This document shows, piece after piece, positions 24,845 to 33,509 of a stretch of 64,000 bases of DNA. This stretch comes from Clostridia bacterium. Its GTDB lineage: Bacteria > Bacillota > Clostridia > Oscillospirales > Acutalibacteraceae. The notes beneath the pieces were generated by a model. The model searched no databases. It saw nothing but the letters and a program-made list of their open reading frames with translations, and had not been told where the DNA came from. Positions within the stretch are counted from its first letter, which is position 1, and each line of letters begins with the position of its first letter. The stretch spans positions 1 through 64,000 of the forward strand of contig JAFSGB010000019.1 of assembly GCA_017434895.1 (NCBI GenBank). The letters run 5' to 3'. A program made the translations under genes and the position numbers.

Positions 24845-26164
24845 ATGCTTAAAAGAATATTTTTAATATTTTTATGTATTTTTTCGCTTTTGCCCACAAT
24901 TTCCGCATCGGCTTATGAGGTGACTAACTTTGAAATAACCGCAAAAGCGGGGGTACTTATATCACTTGATACCGACGAGTATATTTACAGTAATAACATT
25001 GACCAAAAAATTTATCCTGCGGCGATTACCAATATTATGACCGCCCTTGTTATATTGGAGAGTGATAAGTACTCACCCGATGGCAGAATTACTATGACCG
25101 AAAAGGCGCTTACCGACATTTTAGGTACCGGAGTGGCAGTAACTAACACTAAGGCAGGGGAGGAGTTTTCCCACACCGATTTGCTGCATTTTATAATGAT
25201 GTGCTCCTGCGGAGATGCCGGATATTTGGCGGCGGATTATTTTTACGGCTCACATGAGGCTTTTGTGGAAAAAATGAATGCCAAGGCTAAGGATTTAGGG
25301 CTTGAAAATACTAATTTTACCAATCCTATAGGACTTCACGATGAAAATCATTACACCACCGTAAGGGATATTGCCACCCTTTCAAAATACGCCTTGCAAA
25401 ATAAAACCTTTAAGGAAATTTGTGCCAAGCATCGCTACAATATGGAAGCCACCAATATGCGGGACAAGCGTATTTTGTCTACCACAAACTTTTTACTTGA
25501 TACCACAACAAATTACTATTACCAGTATGCAAGCGGGATTAAAACCGGCTACACTGATGAGGCGGGCAGATGTATTGTTGCAACCGCTTCCTATAATGGA
25601 TATAACTATCTTTGCATTTTAATGAATTCCCCAAACAATCCCTTAAAGCGCAGTGAATTAAAGGAATGTGCCGACCTTTTCCGTTGGGCGTTTAATAACT
25701 TTAAGTTTAAGGAAATTGCAACCTCAACCGAGCCTGTTTGCGAAATACCACTTAAGCTTTCAATGGACACCGACTTTGTACCGCTTTATTTTGAAAAGCC
25801 TTTCATTTCGGTGCTTCCTAAGGATGCGGACGATTCTACAATAGTTATTAACACCAAGCTTAAGGTTGACAGCGTTAAGGCTCCCGTCAGAAAAGGTCAG
25901 GTACTTGGTGAGGCCGAGGTTATCTTTGCCGAAAAGGTTATTGGCAGGGTTAATTTGGTGGTAGGTGAAGATGTTAAGGGAAACGCACTTTTAAAGGGAG
26001 TGGATTTTGTAAAAGGAATTTTCACCTCGGTTTATATGAAGGTGATTTATGTAGTACTCGGTATTGCAGTTTTAATTTTTGTGGGATTTTGCATTAAAAT
26101 GAATCTTTCACGCCTAAAAAAACGCAAGGTAAAATATGTGCCTTATGATAAGAAAATAAAGTAA
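24845..26164 (+). CDS. DacA-like D-alanyl-D-alanine carboxypeptidase homologue lacking the catalytic Ser and Lys
   Basis: A 439-residue exported protein with a signal peptide (MLKRIFLIFLCIFSLLPTIS, then ASA). The peptidase S11 domain covers about 28-270. The expected YPASxTKIMT reads YPAAITNIMT (residues 57-66), so the nucleophile Ser and general-base Lys of SxxK are Ala60 and Asn63. The second motif reads SCGDAG, while KTG is kept in IKTGYTDEAG. A beta-sandwich region and a C-terminal membrane helix follow (about 400-425). It is probably not a carboxypeptidase and may bind wall peptides or act as a scaffold. ATG 24845 follows GGAGAG; the longer frame has no RBS. An apparently normal paralogue is at 48186. 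Confidence 0.88.
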   Translation: MLKRIFLIFLCIFSLLPTISASAYEVTNFEITAKAGVLISLDTDEYIYSNNIDQKIYPAAITNIMTALVILESDKYSPDGRITMTEKALTDILGTGVAVTNTKAGEEFSHTDLLHFIMMCSCGDAGYLAADYFYGSHEAFVEKMNAKAKDLGLENTNFTNPIGLHDENHYTTVRDIATLSKYALQNKTFKEICAKHRYNMEATNMRDKRILSTTNFLLDTTTNYYYQYASGIKTGYTDEAGRCIVATASYNGYNYLCILMNSPNNPLKRSELKECADLFRWAFNNFKFKEIATSTEPVCEIPLKLSMDTDFVPLYFEKPFISVLPKDADDSTIVINTKLKVDSVKAPVRKGQVLGEAEVIFAEKVIGRVNLVVGEDVKGNALLKGVDFVKGIFTSVYMKVIYVVLGIAVLIFVGFCIKMNLSRLKKRKVKYVPYDKKIK

Positions 26165-26168
26165 AAGG

Positions 26169-26194
26169 AAAGCCGCTTCTTTTGAAGCGGCTTT
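26169..26194. terminator. Bidirectional terminator between the DacA-like gene and ireB
   Basis: AAAGCCGCTTC and GAAGCGGCTTT pair perfectly with a four-T loop, lying between two convergent stops. Confidence 0.85.
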
Positions 26195-26198
26195 AAAT

Positions 26199-26444
26199 TT
26201 ATGCACTCAAATAATACTTAACCAAGGATTGAAGCAGGGTGTCACGGTCAATTCTACGTATTAAATTACGGGCGTTATTATGAGTCGTGATGTAGGTCGG
26301 GTCCTCCGACAAAATATATCCCACAATCTGATTAATCGGGTTATAGCCCTTTTCTTTTAGTGCATCATATACCTGCATTAGCGTATCACGGATAATCTGT
26401 TCGGTCTGGTCACCGATAGAAAAGGTCATAGTTCTGTTGTCCAT
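26199..26444 (-). CDS. ireB: IreB family regulatory phosphoprotein (UPF0297)
   Basis: An 81-residue protein with the conserved family sequence [20 protein letters not shown] and [20 protein letters not shown]...[15 protein letters not shown]. In Enterococcus IreB is a substrate of the PASTA kinase IreK and lowers cephalosporin resistance. ATG 26444 sits at the right distance from AGAGGTG; the GTG at 26453 overlaps that site. The usual neighbours (alaS, ruvX) are absent. Confidence 0.92.
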   Translation of the reverse strand: MDNRTMTFSIGDQTEQIIRDTLMQVYDALKEKGYNPINQIVGYILSEDPTYITTHNNARNLIRRIDRDTLLQSLVKYYLSA

Positions 26445-26507
26445 AAATAACACCTCTTACAACTAGTATACTGTTATTGTAGCTGATTTTTACTTAAAGT
26501 GCAAGTA

Positions 26508-28898
26508 TTATTTTCTAAGCTCGGCACCAACCGATTCGAGCTTCTTAATAATTTTGGTATTTGCTTCGTCGATTTCTTTATCTGTAAGGGTATGGTTGGC
26601 AGAACGAAGCCATACACTGTATGCTACACTCTTTTTGCCTTCTGGAATTTGAGCACCCTCGTAAACATCGAAAAGCTCAATTTTTTCACAAAGTCTGCTG
26701 GCTCCCGAGGAAATTGCTCTTTCAAGGTTGCCAACGGGTATTTCTTTATCAACAAGCATAGCAAAGTCACGCTCAACTGCAGGAAACTTGGGCAGTGGCT
26801 TATATGTGCTCTTTCGTTTTTCAATTCCAAGAAGTACGTCAAGCTTAATCTCAGCTACATAAACCCTTTGTTCAATGCCGTACTGGGAGGCAACTGTGGG
26901 GTGAACCTCACCGAAAACACCGATATTCTTGTTGTTAGCCTTAATTAAAGCCTGTCTGCCGGGGTGGAGGTAAGGTTCGTCGCTTTTTTCATACTGGGTA
27001 TGTGCACCCATTAGCTTACATACTGCCTCAATAATACCCTTTAAGGTAAAGAAATCCTCGCTCTCGCCGTAAATACCGATTGACATAGTGGGCAGCTCGT
27101 CGGGTTGCTCTGTTAATGGCAATGCCTTCGGAACAAAGCGCTTGCTGATTTCGAAAAATCTGCCGTTTTTGATTTTCTTATTTATATTGGTGGCAAGAAC
27201 GGTCAGCATACTGGTGGTTAACTGTGTTCTCAGAGTTGAGTACTCATCACCAAGGGGATTTATGATCTTAATTTGTTTCCGACGGGCATCGTCCTCGGTA
27301 AGCTTTAGTGTGTCAATTGCCTTTGAGCCTATAAAGGAGTAGGTGGCAATCTCAAAAGCACCCGAAGCGTTTAGAAGCTTTTTGATTTTATTGGTCTTAA
27401 TTCTTTCGGGTAAAAGCTTACCTCGAACCACGGTGCCTCGCATCGGAGTGCCGATAATATGGTCATAGCCGTAAATTCTCATAACCTCTTCGGCTAGGTC
27501 TGCTCGGCCCTCAATATCGTCGCGAATGGAGGGTACACGGCAGGTGATTTCCTTGCCGTTAATTGTAGTGTTAAGTCCCAAACGGTTTAAAATTTCAACG
27601 ATTTTGTCATCGGGTACATCTACACCGATTAGTTCCATTATTTTGTCAGTGGTAACGGTGATTATTCTGTCCTCGGGAAGTCCCTTGTTACAGTCAATTA
27701 CACCGTCAATAATGTCACCTGCATCAAGGCCACTGATTAGCTGTAAAGCACGCTCAGAAGCATATTCTGCATTTTTAATGTCAGTGCCCTTTTCAAAGCG
27801 TCCACTGGCCTCTGTTCTGATACCTAAAGCACGTCCCGTGTGACGGACATTATCTCTGCGAAATTTTGCTGACTCAAGGAACAAATCCTTGGTGTCATTC
27901 TCAATTTCGCTTTCCTTACCGCCCATAATACCGGCTAAACAAGAGGGCTTTTCGCCGTCTGCGATAACCAGCATATCGGGGGTCAAATCATATTCCTTGC
28001 CGTCCAGAGTGGTTATTTTCTCACCCTCATTAGCGTTTCTTACAATAATTTGCTTACCGTTTAAATCATTGTAATTAAAGGCGTGCAAGGGCTGTCCGGT
28101 TTCAAGCATAACAAAGTTTGTAATATCAACAATGTTATTAATGGGCCGCATACCGCTGGCTATTAAGGATTTTTGCATCCATTCGGGAGATTCTTTAATT
28201 CTTAAATTTTTAACAATTCTGCCGATATAACGGGGACAAAGGTCATAGTTTTTAATGTCAATACTTATATAATCATTAATATCACCGCCAACAGTTTTGT
28301 AAGTAGGAACGGGTGCCTTAAACTCGGTGCCTAATACTACGCCGATTTCCTTGGCAACGCCCAGATAGCAGTTACAGTCGGGGCGATTTGCGGTGATTTT
28401 AAAGTCGATAATATAATCATCAAGTCCCAAAACCTCACGTATATCTGTGCCGACGGGGTGGGTGTCTTTTAAAATTAAAATTCCGTTTACACTTGCCCCA
28501 TCGTAATCAGCCTCGGTAAGGCATAGCTCCTCACCCGAGCAAAGCATACCGTTTGAGGGTACACCTCTAAGCTTACCGCTTACAATGTGCATACCGTTTG
28601 GCAGATAACTGTCATTTAAGGCTGCGGGAACAAGGTCGCCCACCTTAATGTTCTGAGCGCCGGTAACAATTTGAACAAGTCCGTTTTTACCAATGTCCAT
28701 TTGGCAAATCTGCAAATGGTCACTGTCCTCATGAGGCTTAATATCAACAATTTTTGCTACAACCACATTTATAAGGTTTTCGCCCTCTTTTTCAATACTT
28801 TCAACCTCGAAGCCTGCCATAACCATTTTGTCGCAAAGCTCCTCTACGGGGACATTTATATCAACGTAATATTTGAGTGTTTTCAAAGAAATTTTCAT
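26508..28898 (-). CDS. pheT: Phenylalanyl-tRNA synthetase beta subunit
   Basis: A 796-residue subunit of the alpha2-beta2 enzyme. Seen: a tRNA-binding EMAP-like domain at about 40-155 (VVVAKIVDIKPHEDSDHLQIC), the B3/B4 editing region with KITANRPDCNCYLG, B5 near 400-475, and a C-terminal anticodon-binding FDX domain (LPKFPAVERDFAMLVD). Normal length. GGAGG precedes the ATG, 14 bases after the pheS stop, in the usual pheS-pheT operon. Confidence 0.97.
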   Translation of the reverse strand: MKISLKTLKYYVDINVPVEELCDKMVMAGFEVESIEKEGENLINVVVAKIVDIKPHEDSDHLQICQMDIGKNGLVQIVTGAQNIKVGDLVPAALNDSYLPNGMHIVSGKLRGVPSNGMLCSGEELCLTEADYDGASVNGILILKDTHPVGTDIREVLGLDDYIIDFKITANRPDCNCYLGVAKEIGVVLGTEFKAPVPTYKTVGGDINDYISIDIKNYDLCPRYIGRIVKNLRIKESPEWMQKSLIASGMRPINNIVDITNFVMLETGQPLHAFNYNDLNGKQIIVRNANEGEKITTLDGKEYDLTPDMLVIADGEKPSCLAGIMGGKESEIENDTKDLFLESAKFRRDNVRHTGRALGIRTEASGRFEKGTDIKNAEYASERALQLISGLDAGDIIDGVIDCNKGLPEDRIITVTTDKIMELIGVDVPDDKIVEILNRLGLNTTINGKEITCRVPSIRDDIEGRADLAEEVMRIYGYDHIIGTPMRGTVVRGKLLPERIKTNKIKKLLNASGAFEIATYSFIGSKAIDTLKLTEDDARRKQIKIINPLGDEYSTLRTQLTTSMLTVLATNINKKIKNGRFFEISKRFVPKALPLTEQPDELPTMSIGIYGESEDFFTLKGIIEAVCKLMGAHTQYEKSDEPYLHPGRQALIKANNKNIGVFGEVHPTVASQYGIEQRVYVAEIKLDVLLGIEKRKSTYKPLPKFPAVERDFAMLVDKEIPVGNLERAISSGASRLCEKIELFDVYEGAQIPEGKKSVAYSVWLRSANHTLTDKEIDEANTKIIKKLESVGAELRK

Positions 28899-28912
28899 TT
28901 TAAATGCCCTCC

Positions 28913-29932
28913 TTAAAACTGGTCTAAGAAACGCTTGTCATTTTCGAATAACAAACGAATATCACTGATTTTGTAGCGTGTGGTGGTAAGTCGGTCTAGA
29001 CCGATACCGAATGCAAAGCCGGAATATTCCTCGGGGTCAATACCGCAGGAACGCAGTACGTTGGGGTGCACCATACCGGCACCTAAAATTTCAATCCAGC
29101 CACTACCTTTACAAACTCTGCAGCCTTTTCCGCCGCATTCACTACAGGTAACATCAACCTCAACCGACGGCTCGGTAAATGGGAAAAAGGACGGACGAAA
29201 TTTAACCTTAGTATCACTTCCATAAATTTCGTGGGCAAACTGCTCGAGCACACCTTTCAGGTCACACATAGTAATGCCCTTGTCAACAACTAGTCCCTCA
29301 ATCTGGTGGAAAACGGGGGAATGGGTAGCGTCAACCTCGTCTGCACGGAAAACTCTGCCCGGGCAGATAACACGGATTGGCGGTTTTCTGGTTTCCATTG
29401 TACGGATTTGTGCGGCAGAGGTTTGGGTTCTAAGTAGTAAATTATCTGCTAAATAGAAGGTGTCCTGCATATCGCGGGCAGGGTGGTCGGCGGGCACATT
29501 TAAGCACTCAAAGTTATAGTGGTCGGTTTCAACCTCAGGACCGTCCACAACATCAAAGCCCATTGACTGGAAAATGTCAATCATATCGTCAAGTACTGTG
29601 TTAAGCGGGTGCAGTTTTCCAACCTTAAGCTCCTTGGCGGGCATAGTAATATCTATAGTTTCCTCGGCAAGCTTTTTTAACTGCTCTGCCGATTTGAGCT
29701 CTGTTTTTTTGTCGGCAATAAGGCATTCAAGCTCACTCTTTGCCTCATTTACCAAGGCACCCATTTTTGGTCGCTCATCGGGAGCGAGACTACCCATTTG
29801 CTTTAGAATAGCGGTAAGCTCACCCTTTTTGCCAAGGTATTTAACCCTTATGGCTTCAATTTCACCCTCATTTTGAGAGTCTGCCACCTGTTCCTTTGCT
29901 TCAAGCAATATGGCACTAATTTGTTCTTTCAT
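28913..29932 (-). CDS. pheS: Phenylalanyl-tRNA synthetase alpha subunit
   Basis: A 339-residue catalytic subunit. Class II motifs are visible: motif 2 region [40 protein letters not shown] written around residues 175-215, [12 protein letters not shown], and motif 3 [18 protein letters not shown]. The N-terminal coiled coil binds tRNA. ATG 29932 follows AAGGAG; a longer open frame from 29977 would begin inside the T-box terminator. Expression is controlled by the upstream T-box. Confidence 0.97.
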   Translation of the reverse strand: MKEQISAILLEAKEQVADSQNEGEIEAIRVKYLGKKGELTAILKQMGSLAPDERPKMGALVNEAKSELECLIADKKTELKSAEQLKKLAEETIDITMPAKELKVGKLHPLNTVLDDMIDIFQSMGFDVVDGPEVETDHYNFECLNVPADHPARDMQDTFYLADNLLLRTQTSAAQIRTMETRKPPIRVICPGRVFRADEVDATHSPVFHQIEGLVVDKGITMCDLKGVLEQFAHEIYGSDTKVKFRPSFFPFTEPSVEVDVTCSECGGKGCRVCKGSGWIEILGAGMVHPNVLRSCGIDPEEYSGFAFGIGLDRLTTTRYKISDIRLLFENDKRFLDQF

Positions 29933-29956
29933 AAAATAACTCCTTTTCTTAGGGCA

Positions 29957-30206
29957 AAAAAATAAACTTCGCCCCATAAAACTGGGACGAAGTATAATAA
30001 TCTCCGCGGTACCACCCGTATTTTTGCATTAGAGCAAACACTCTTTAAAGCTTTAACGGGCTTACCCGTCGGCACCTACTGTTTGTTCAGCACCGCTGCT
30101 CAAAAGGGAACTTCACCGAAAAAATCACTTACATCTGCTTTCAGCCTATGGCAGACACTCTCTAAAAGGCTTTATTCGGTTACTTTTCTTTATCAACGCA
30201 TTTACG
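29957..30206 (-). ncRNA. T-box riboswitch, Phe specific, upstream of pheST
   Basis: Reading the minus strand: stem I begins with AGAGAGTGTCTGCC. The specifier loop GAAGTTCCC carries UUC (30110-30108), a Phe codon, followed by TTTTGAGC and AGCGGTGCTGAA. The T-box TGGTACCGCGG is at 30014-30004. The terminator stem ACTTCG-CCC/GGG-CGAAGT (29966-29993) ends in a T run. Uncharged tRNA-Phe should favour the antiterminator and allow pheST transcription. Confidence 0.95.
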
Positions 30207-30212
30207 TAATGT

Positions 30213-30241
30213 ATGTTAACACAAAAATTAAAATTTTGCAA
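30213..30241 (-). promoter_or_regulatory. Promoter of the pheST T-box transcript
   Basis: On the minus strand TTGCAA (30241-30236), a 17-base spacer and TAACAT (30218-30213) precede stem I. Confidence 0.6.
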
Positions 30242-30267
30242 GCACTTTTTAAGGTTGATATTTAAAA

Positions 30268-30951
30268 TCAACCGAATTTTTCGCTATTGTCGTATTTTTC
30301 GTCTTCAATAGCGTTACTGTTTACTTGGTTTTTTCGGTTTTGGCTGAAAAGCCATTCAAAAACCTCAACATTATGCCAAGTTCTGGCCCAAGAATTATGG
30401 CCGCAGTCTTCGTAGATGGTTAGCTTTGCATTTCCGCCGCAAGCATTTATTTTATCCACCATTTTTTGACTTTCCTCGGTTTTAACAACCGGGTCACTGT
30501 CACCGTGGAATGCCCAAATAGGCATCTTGGCAATTCTTGCCGCATTCCAGTACATACCGCCGCCGCAGATAGGAATAAGAGCGGCATAAAGCGTAGGATT
30601 GCTCATTGCCATTTGCCAAGACGCATAACCACCCATACTATTGCCCGTCAAATATATGCGGTCGGCGTCTGCATAATCCTGTGTGCTTATAAACTCGGCA
30701 AATTTATTTAGAGTTTCAAACATATCAAACCAAGTATTTTCAGAGCACAACGGTGCAACAGTCACGCAGGGAAACTGTGTGTATTTTTGTATCATACTGA
30801 AAAATCCGTGATTTCGTAATTTATCAGTATCCTTAGCACGTGTGCCGGCACCGTGCATAAGAATGATCACAGGATATTTTTTATTTTGGTCAAAGTTATC
30901 TGGTAATTGTGTGAGATACTTCATACCCATAAAGATTTGCTCAGTTAACAT
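30268..30951 (-). CDS. Alpha/beta-hydrolase esterase (prolyl-oligopeptidase/dienelactone-hydrolase-like)
   Basis: A 227-residue cytoplasmic hydrolase. The nucleophile elbow GNSMGGY (GxSxG) is near residue 102, preceded by the oxyanion region ILMHGAGTRA. The acid is in FHGDSDPVV near 155 and the His in DCGHNSW near 187. Closest families are the small carboxylesterases or phospholipase/predicted peptidases of clostridia; the substrate is unknown. ATG 30951 lies nine bases after GGGGGT; the longer frame from 31071 would read through the tRNA-Thr gene and is rejected. Confidence 0.87.
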   Translation of the reverse strand: MLTEQIFMGMKYLTQLPDNFDQNKKYPVIILMHGAGTRAKDTDKLRNHGFFSMIQKYTQFPCVTVAPLCSENTWFDMFETLNKFAEFISTQDYADADRIYLTGNSMGGYASWQMAMSNPTLYAALIPICGGGMYWNAARIAKMPIWAFHGDSDPVVKTEESQKMVDKINACGGNAKLTIYEDCGHNSWARTWHNVEVFEWLFSQNRKNQVNSNAIEDEKYDNSEKFG

Positions 30952-31026
30952 TTGTTTATTACCCCCCATAATACTTTTTAACTGCTTGTAAAAAAATGCC
31001 ACAACAGCACAGGGCTTATGTGGCAT

Positions 31027-31102
<76 letters not shown>

Positions 31103-31167
31103 AAATATTTGCGACTTTGTTATTATACTTTATGTTTTATTTAAAGTCAAGCAAAATTTTATGTTTA

Positions 31168-31196
31168 TTGACAAATATAATTTTGTTCAATATAAT
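31168..31196 (+). promoter_or_regulatory. Consensus promoter of the 31230 gene
   Basis: TTGACA (31168-31173), 17 bases, TATAAT (31191-31196). Confidence 0.88.
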
Positions 31197-31229
31197 TAGT
31201 ATATTATTTTTTAAAGGTAAGAATAATTT

Positions 31230-31772
31230 ATGAACGAAAATCACATAAGCTGTTGCTTTACGGGGTATAGACCTCAAAAGTTTCCATTTAGTTTGGAAAA
31301 TAAAACAAAAGAATATACAAGATTTGAAAATGCTCTTTTTGAGCAAATTTTAAGTTTGGCTGAGCAGGGTTGCCACACATTTTACTGTGGAATGGCAATG
31401 GGCTTTGACCTTGTTGCCGCAGAAAATGTTATCGCAGTTAAAAATGCATTTAGGGAGCCTTTAAAGGTGATTTGTGTTTTGCCCTTTAAGGGTCAAAGTG
31501 CAACCTTTAGTGATTATTGGAAACGAAAATTTGATTATGTTTTAGAAAACTGCGATGAGCAAATTTATTTGGCAGAGAATTATTTTAGGGGTTGCTACCA
31601 ACAAAGAAATATTTATATGGTGGATAACAGTGACTATGTTGTCACTTGGTATGACGGTCAAAAGGGCGGCACCGAAAATACTGTGCGTTATGCTCTTAAA
31701 AAAGGACGGTATGTTTTTAATATCTGCGAAACACCTGATAATTTAGGATTTCAGACTAAAATTAAAGTTTAA
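31230..31772 (+). CDS. SLOG-family (DUF1273, YpsA-like) protein
   Basis: A 180-residue Rossmann-like protein. Features of the DUF1273/YpsA group: start CCFTGYRPQKFPF, the nucleotide-binding FYCGMAMGFDLVAAE near residue 55, VLPFKGQ near 90, and NSDYVVTWYDGQKGGTENTVRYA near 140. SLOG domains bind nucleotides or ligands; YpsA affects cell division in Bacillus, while other members belong to conflict systems. It is a single-gene transcript with its own consensus promoter and terminator. Confidence 0.88.
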   Translation: MNENHISCCFTGYRPQKFPFSLENKTKEYTRFENALFEQILSLAEQGCHTFYCGMAMGFDLVAAENVIAVKNAFREPLKVICVLPFKGQSATFSDYWKRKFDYVLENCDEQIYLAENYFRGCYQQRNIYMVDNSDYVVTWYDGQKGGTENTVRYALKKGRYVFNICETPDNLGFQTKIKV

Positions 31773-31815
31773 AAAGAGACAGTCTTAGTTAAGATTTAAG
31801 ACTGTCTCTTTTTTT
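31771..31815. terminator. Terminator after the SLOG gene
   Basis: AAGAGACAGTCTT and AAGACTGTCTCTT form a long stem followed by TTTTT; the leading A run lets it also serve the convergent spoIIQ-like gene. Confidence 0.88.
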
Positions 31816-31844
31816 GCCCCTAAACGAAAGCTATCGAGGGCAGG

Positions 31845-32633
31845 TCAATCTTCTAAATTTAAAGCTTCAAATGGGTTTACGGCGATACCGTTTTTGAAAA
31901 TTTCAAAATGCAAATGTTCCTTGTCTCCAAGTTCTGCGGGAACTGTACCGGTCACACCTAAAATGTCTCCCGCTTTAACAGTATCACCAACCTTAAATTT
32001 AATGTCATTAAGGGAGGAATACTTTGCAGTAAGACCGTTTCCCATATCAATACTCAAAACGGTACCGTACGGACTGCTTTCGTCAATTCCTATAACCTTT
32101 CCGTCACCGCAAGAGCTTACATGGGTTCCCTTTTCACAGGCAATGTCAATTCCGCTGTGAAGTCGCATATCACCAAAGGTTTTGGAGTATACAAGCTCCT
32201 TGTCGCTAAATTTTTTTACAATTTCACCCTCTACAGGCTTGGAAAAATTTTCGCCGTACGGAACCGAGGTAACATTTTCACCGGTAGGCTGTGTCACATC
32301 GGAATTTATCATTTCGAAATCTGTGCTTGACACATTATTATATGAAGATGTAATGTCCACATATTCCGAATTAATGTCGGAGGTTAGCATACTGAAATCT
32401 GAAACAACGTCCGATGCAAACGAATTTATATCCGATTTCACATCCTCATACATACTTCCCATATTTGATTTAATATCGGAAACCGTATCGTCTAAAGCAT
32501 TTCCGGAATCATACCTTGATAGGGCAAACCATGCGGCGGCAGCTATTATTAAAATCGCAACGGCAATAGCAATTATAAGACCGGTGCTTGTTTTCTTTTG
32601 ATTTTCAGAAAAATTATCTTCCTCGTATTTCAA
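31845..32633 (-). CDS. Membrane-anchored M23 (LytM) peptidase-like protein, SpoIIQ-type
   Basis: A 262-residue protein: short cytoplasmic N-terminus, membrane helix (LIIAIAVAILIIAAAAWFA, about 18-38), a Ser/Asp/Asn-rich linker, and a C-terminal LytM domain with YSKTFGDMRLHSGIDIACEK (HxxxD metal ligands), a GVTG-type strand and HLHFE (HxH). Length and layout match SpoIIQ, the forespore channel component that engages SpoIIIAH; in clostridia the metal-binding residues are often kept, as here. The gene name is left open since SpoIIIAH is not visible. TTG at 32633 lies eight bases after GAAAGGA; the ATG at 32642 directly abuts that site and is less likely. Confidence 0.8.
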   Translation of the reverse strand: MKYEEDNFSENQKKTSTGLIIAIAVAILIIAAAAWFALSRYDSGNALDDTVSDIKSNMGSMYEDVKSDINSFASDVVSDFSMLTSDINSEYVDITSSYNNVSSTDFEMINSDVTQPTGENVTSVPYGENFSKPVEGEIVKKFSDKELVYSKTFGDMRLHSGIDIACEKGTHVSSCGDGKVIGIDESSPYGTVLSIDMGNGLTAKYSSLNDIKFKVGDTVKAGDILGVTGTVPAELGDKEHLHFEIFKNGIAVNPFEALNLED

Positions 32634-32642
32634 AAAAACCAT

Positions 32643-32763
32643 TCCTTTCTTGTTAGTTCATAATTATTATTGACACTAAAAATTTTTATATACAATTTTA
32701 AAAATTAAAAAATCGTTTACAATATATATACGAAAAGGAAAAAATTATATTGTATTATACAAA
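32643..32763. other. AT-rich intergenic stretch upstream of the spoIIQ-like gene
   Basis: Very AT-rich with several possible -10 boxes on both strands (for example TATTAT at 32753-32758) but no clear consensus promoter. It should contain the spoIIQ-like promoter on the minus strand and possibly that of the candidate sRNA on the plus strand. Confidence 0.4.
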
Positions 32764-32872
32764 TGTACCGAAAGGGAGCCGCACTCTTTCGAGTACAATT
32801 TCTCTAACAAGAGAAATTCTCTCCTCAAACCCCTTAAAATGGAAAAGAGCAGTTTCTAAAACTGCTCTTTTT
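32764..32872 (+). ncRNA. Candidate small RNA with C-rich unpaired loop
   Basis: Three hairpins in a row: TGTAC-CGAAAG paired with CTTTCG-a-GTACA (32764-32797); ATTTCTCT-aaca-AGAGAAAT (32798-32817); and a terminator AAAAGAGCAGTTT/AAACTGCTCTTTT with T run (32843-32872). Between the last two lies an unpaired CTCTCCTCAAACCCC (32819-32833), complementary to Shine-Dalgarno sequences. No ORF covers it. It could instead be part of the opposite-strand spoIIQ-like leader. Confidence 0.4.
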
Positions 32873-32879
32873 CATTAAA

Positions 32880-33089
32880 TATTTCGTGTGAATTTTCTTA
32901 TAGGATCTACACAAAAAAGTGGGTATTTATGCTGTTTGGCAGACAAATAAGTAAGATTTATCTAAAATATAACTTATTACTTCTTACATATTACTTATTA
33001 CTTTCAAAAAAATCCTGAATTTTTAGGTAAGAGTGATGAAGTAAAAGGTAAAAAGTAAAAAATCCCAAATGTTTGCACATTCAGGATTT
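32880..33089. repeat. Intergenic stretch with a 15-bp inverted repeat
   Basis: Apart from AT-rich TTACTT-type near-repeats (32960-33004), there is a perfect inverted repeat AAAAAAATCCTGAAT (33006-33020) and ATTCAGGATTTTTTT (33079-33093) enclosing 58 bases. No gene is seen. It may be a small non-autonomous element or an unusual terminator. Confidence 0.5.
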
Positions 33090-33240
33090 TTTTGGTGACT
33101 CGGACGGGGTACTCTGCGTTCACGAATTTATTGACCACTGCCAGTGGTACCCAATAAATTTTGTGTACTCGAGACTCCACAAACCCAAAACCCTAACGCG
33201 GGTTTTGGGTTGCTTCGACGAACCCGACGGGTTCTCATCC
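33090..33240 (-). repeat. tRNA-Glu 3'-end fragment followed by palindromic hairpins
   Basis: Bases 33090-33108 match the tRNA-Glu 3' end plus flank (33292-33310) in 18 of 19 positions. Next come two strong dyads: AATTTATTG-ACCACTG paired with CAGTGGT-acc-CAATAAATT (33125-33160), and AACCCAAAACCC with GGGTTTTGGGTT (33182-33211). No complete tRNA can be folded. It looks like a remnant of an integration or duplication at the tRNA gene. Confidence 0.5.
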
Positions 33241-33294
33241 CGTCCTTTTTGTAAACAAAAAAAATCACCCACCCCCAAAGGGATGAGTGAATTT

Positions 33295-33370
33295 TGGTGA
33301 CCCGGACGGGATTCGAACCCGTGTTACCGCCGTGAAAGGGCGGTGTCTTAGGCCTCTTGACCACCGGGCC
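33295..33370 (-). tRNA. tRNA-Glu (TTC), CCA encoded
   Basis: Acceptor GGCCCGG/CCGGGTC, anticodon arm CCGCC-CTTTCAC-GGCGG with anticodon TTC, T loop GGTTCGAATCC, discriminator A, encoded CCA. Confidence 0.95.
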
Positions 33371-33374
33371 GGAG

Positions 33375-33451
33375 TGGTGGCTGTAACTGGATTCGAACCG
33401 GTGACACCGCGGGTATGAACCGCGTGCTCTAGCCAACTGAGCTATACAGCC
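33375..33451 (-). tRNA. tRNA-Met (CAT), probably elongator, CCA encoded
   Basis: Acceptor GGCTGTA/TACAGCC, anticodon arm CGCGG-TTCATAC-CCGCG with CAT, T loop GGTTCGAATCC. The first pair is G-C, unlike the unpaired C1-A72 of initiator tRNA. A lysidine-modified tRNA-Ile2 cannot be fully excluded. It lies five bases from tRNA-Glu and is co-transcribed. Confidence 0.9.
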
Positions 33452-33509
33452 AAATTTAAAGCGACTTACATATTATAACGAACAAGTCGCATTTTGTCAA
33501 TACTTAAAA

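Noticed and set aside
24598..24897. Minus-strand frame of 99 codons covering the start of the metallophosphoesterase
   Set aside because: Its second half is an out-of-frame reading of the phosphoesterase N-terminus and its first half is antisense to the DacA-like gene.
33128..33436. Open frame of 102 codons on the minus strand
   Set aside because: It runs through the tRNA-Glu gene, most of tRNA-Met and the palindromic region; it is not a gene.
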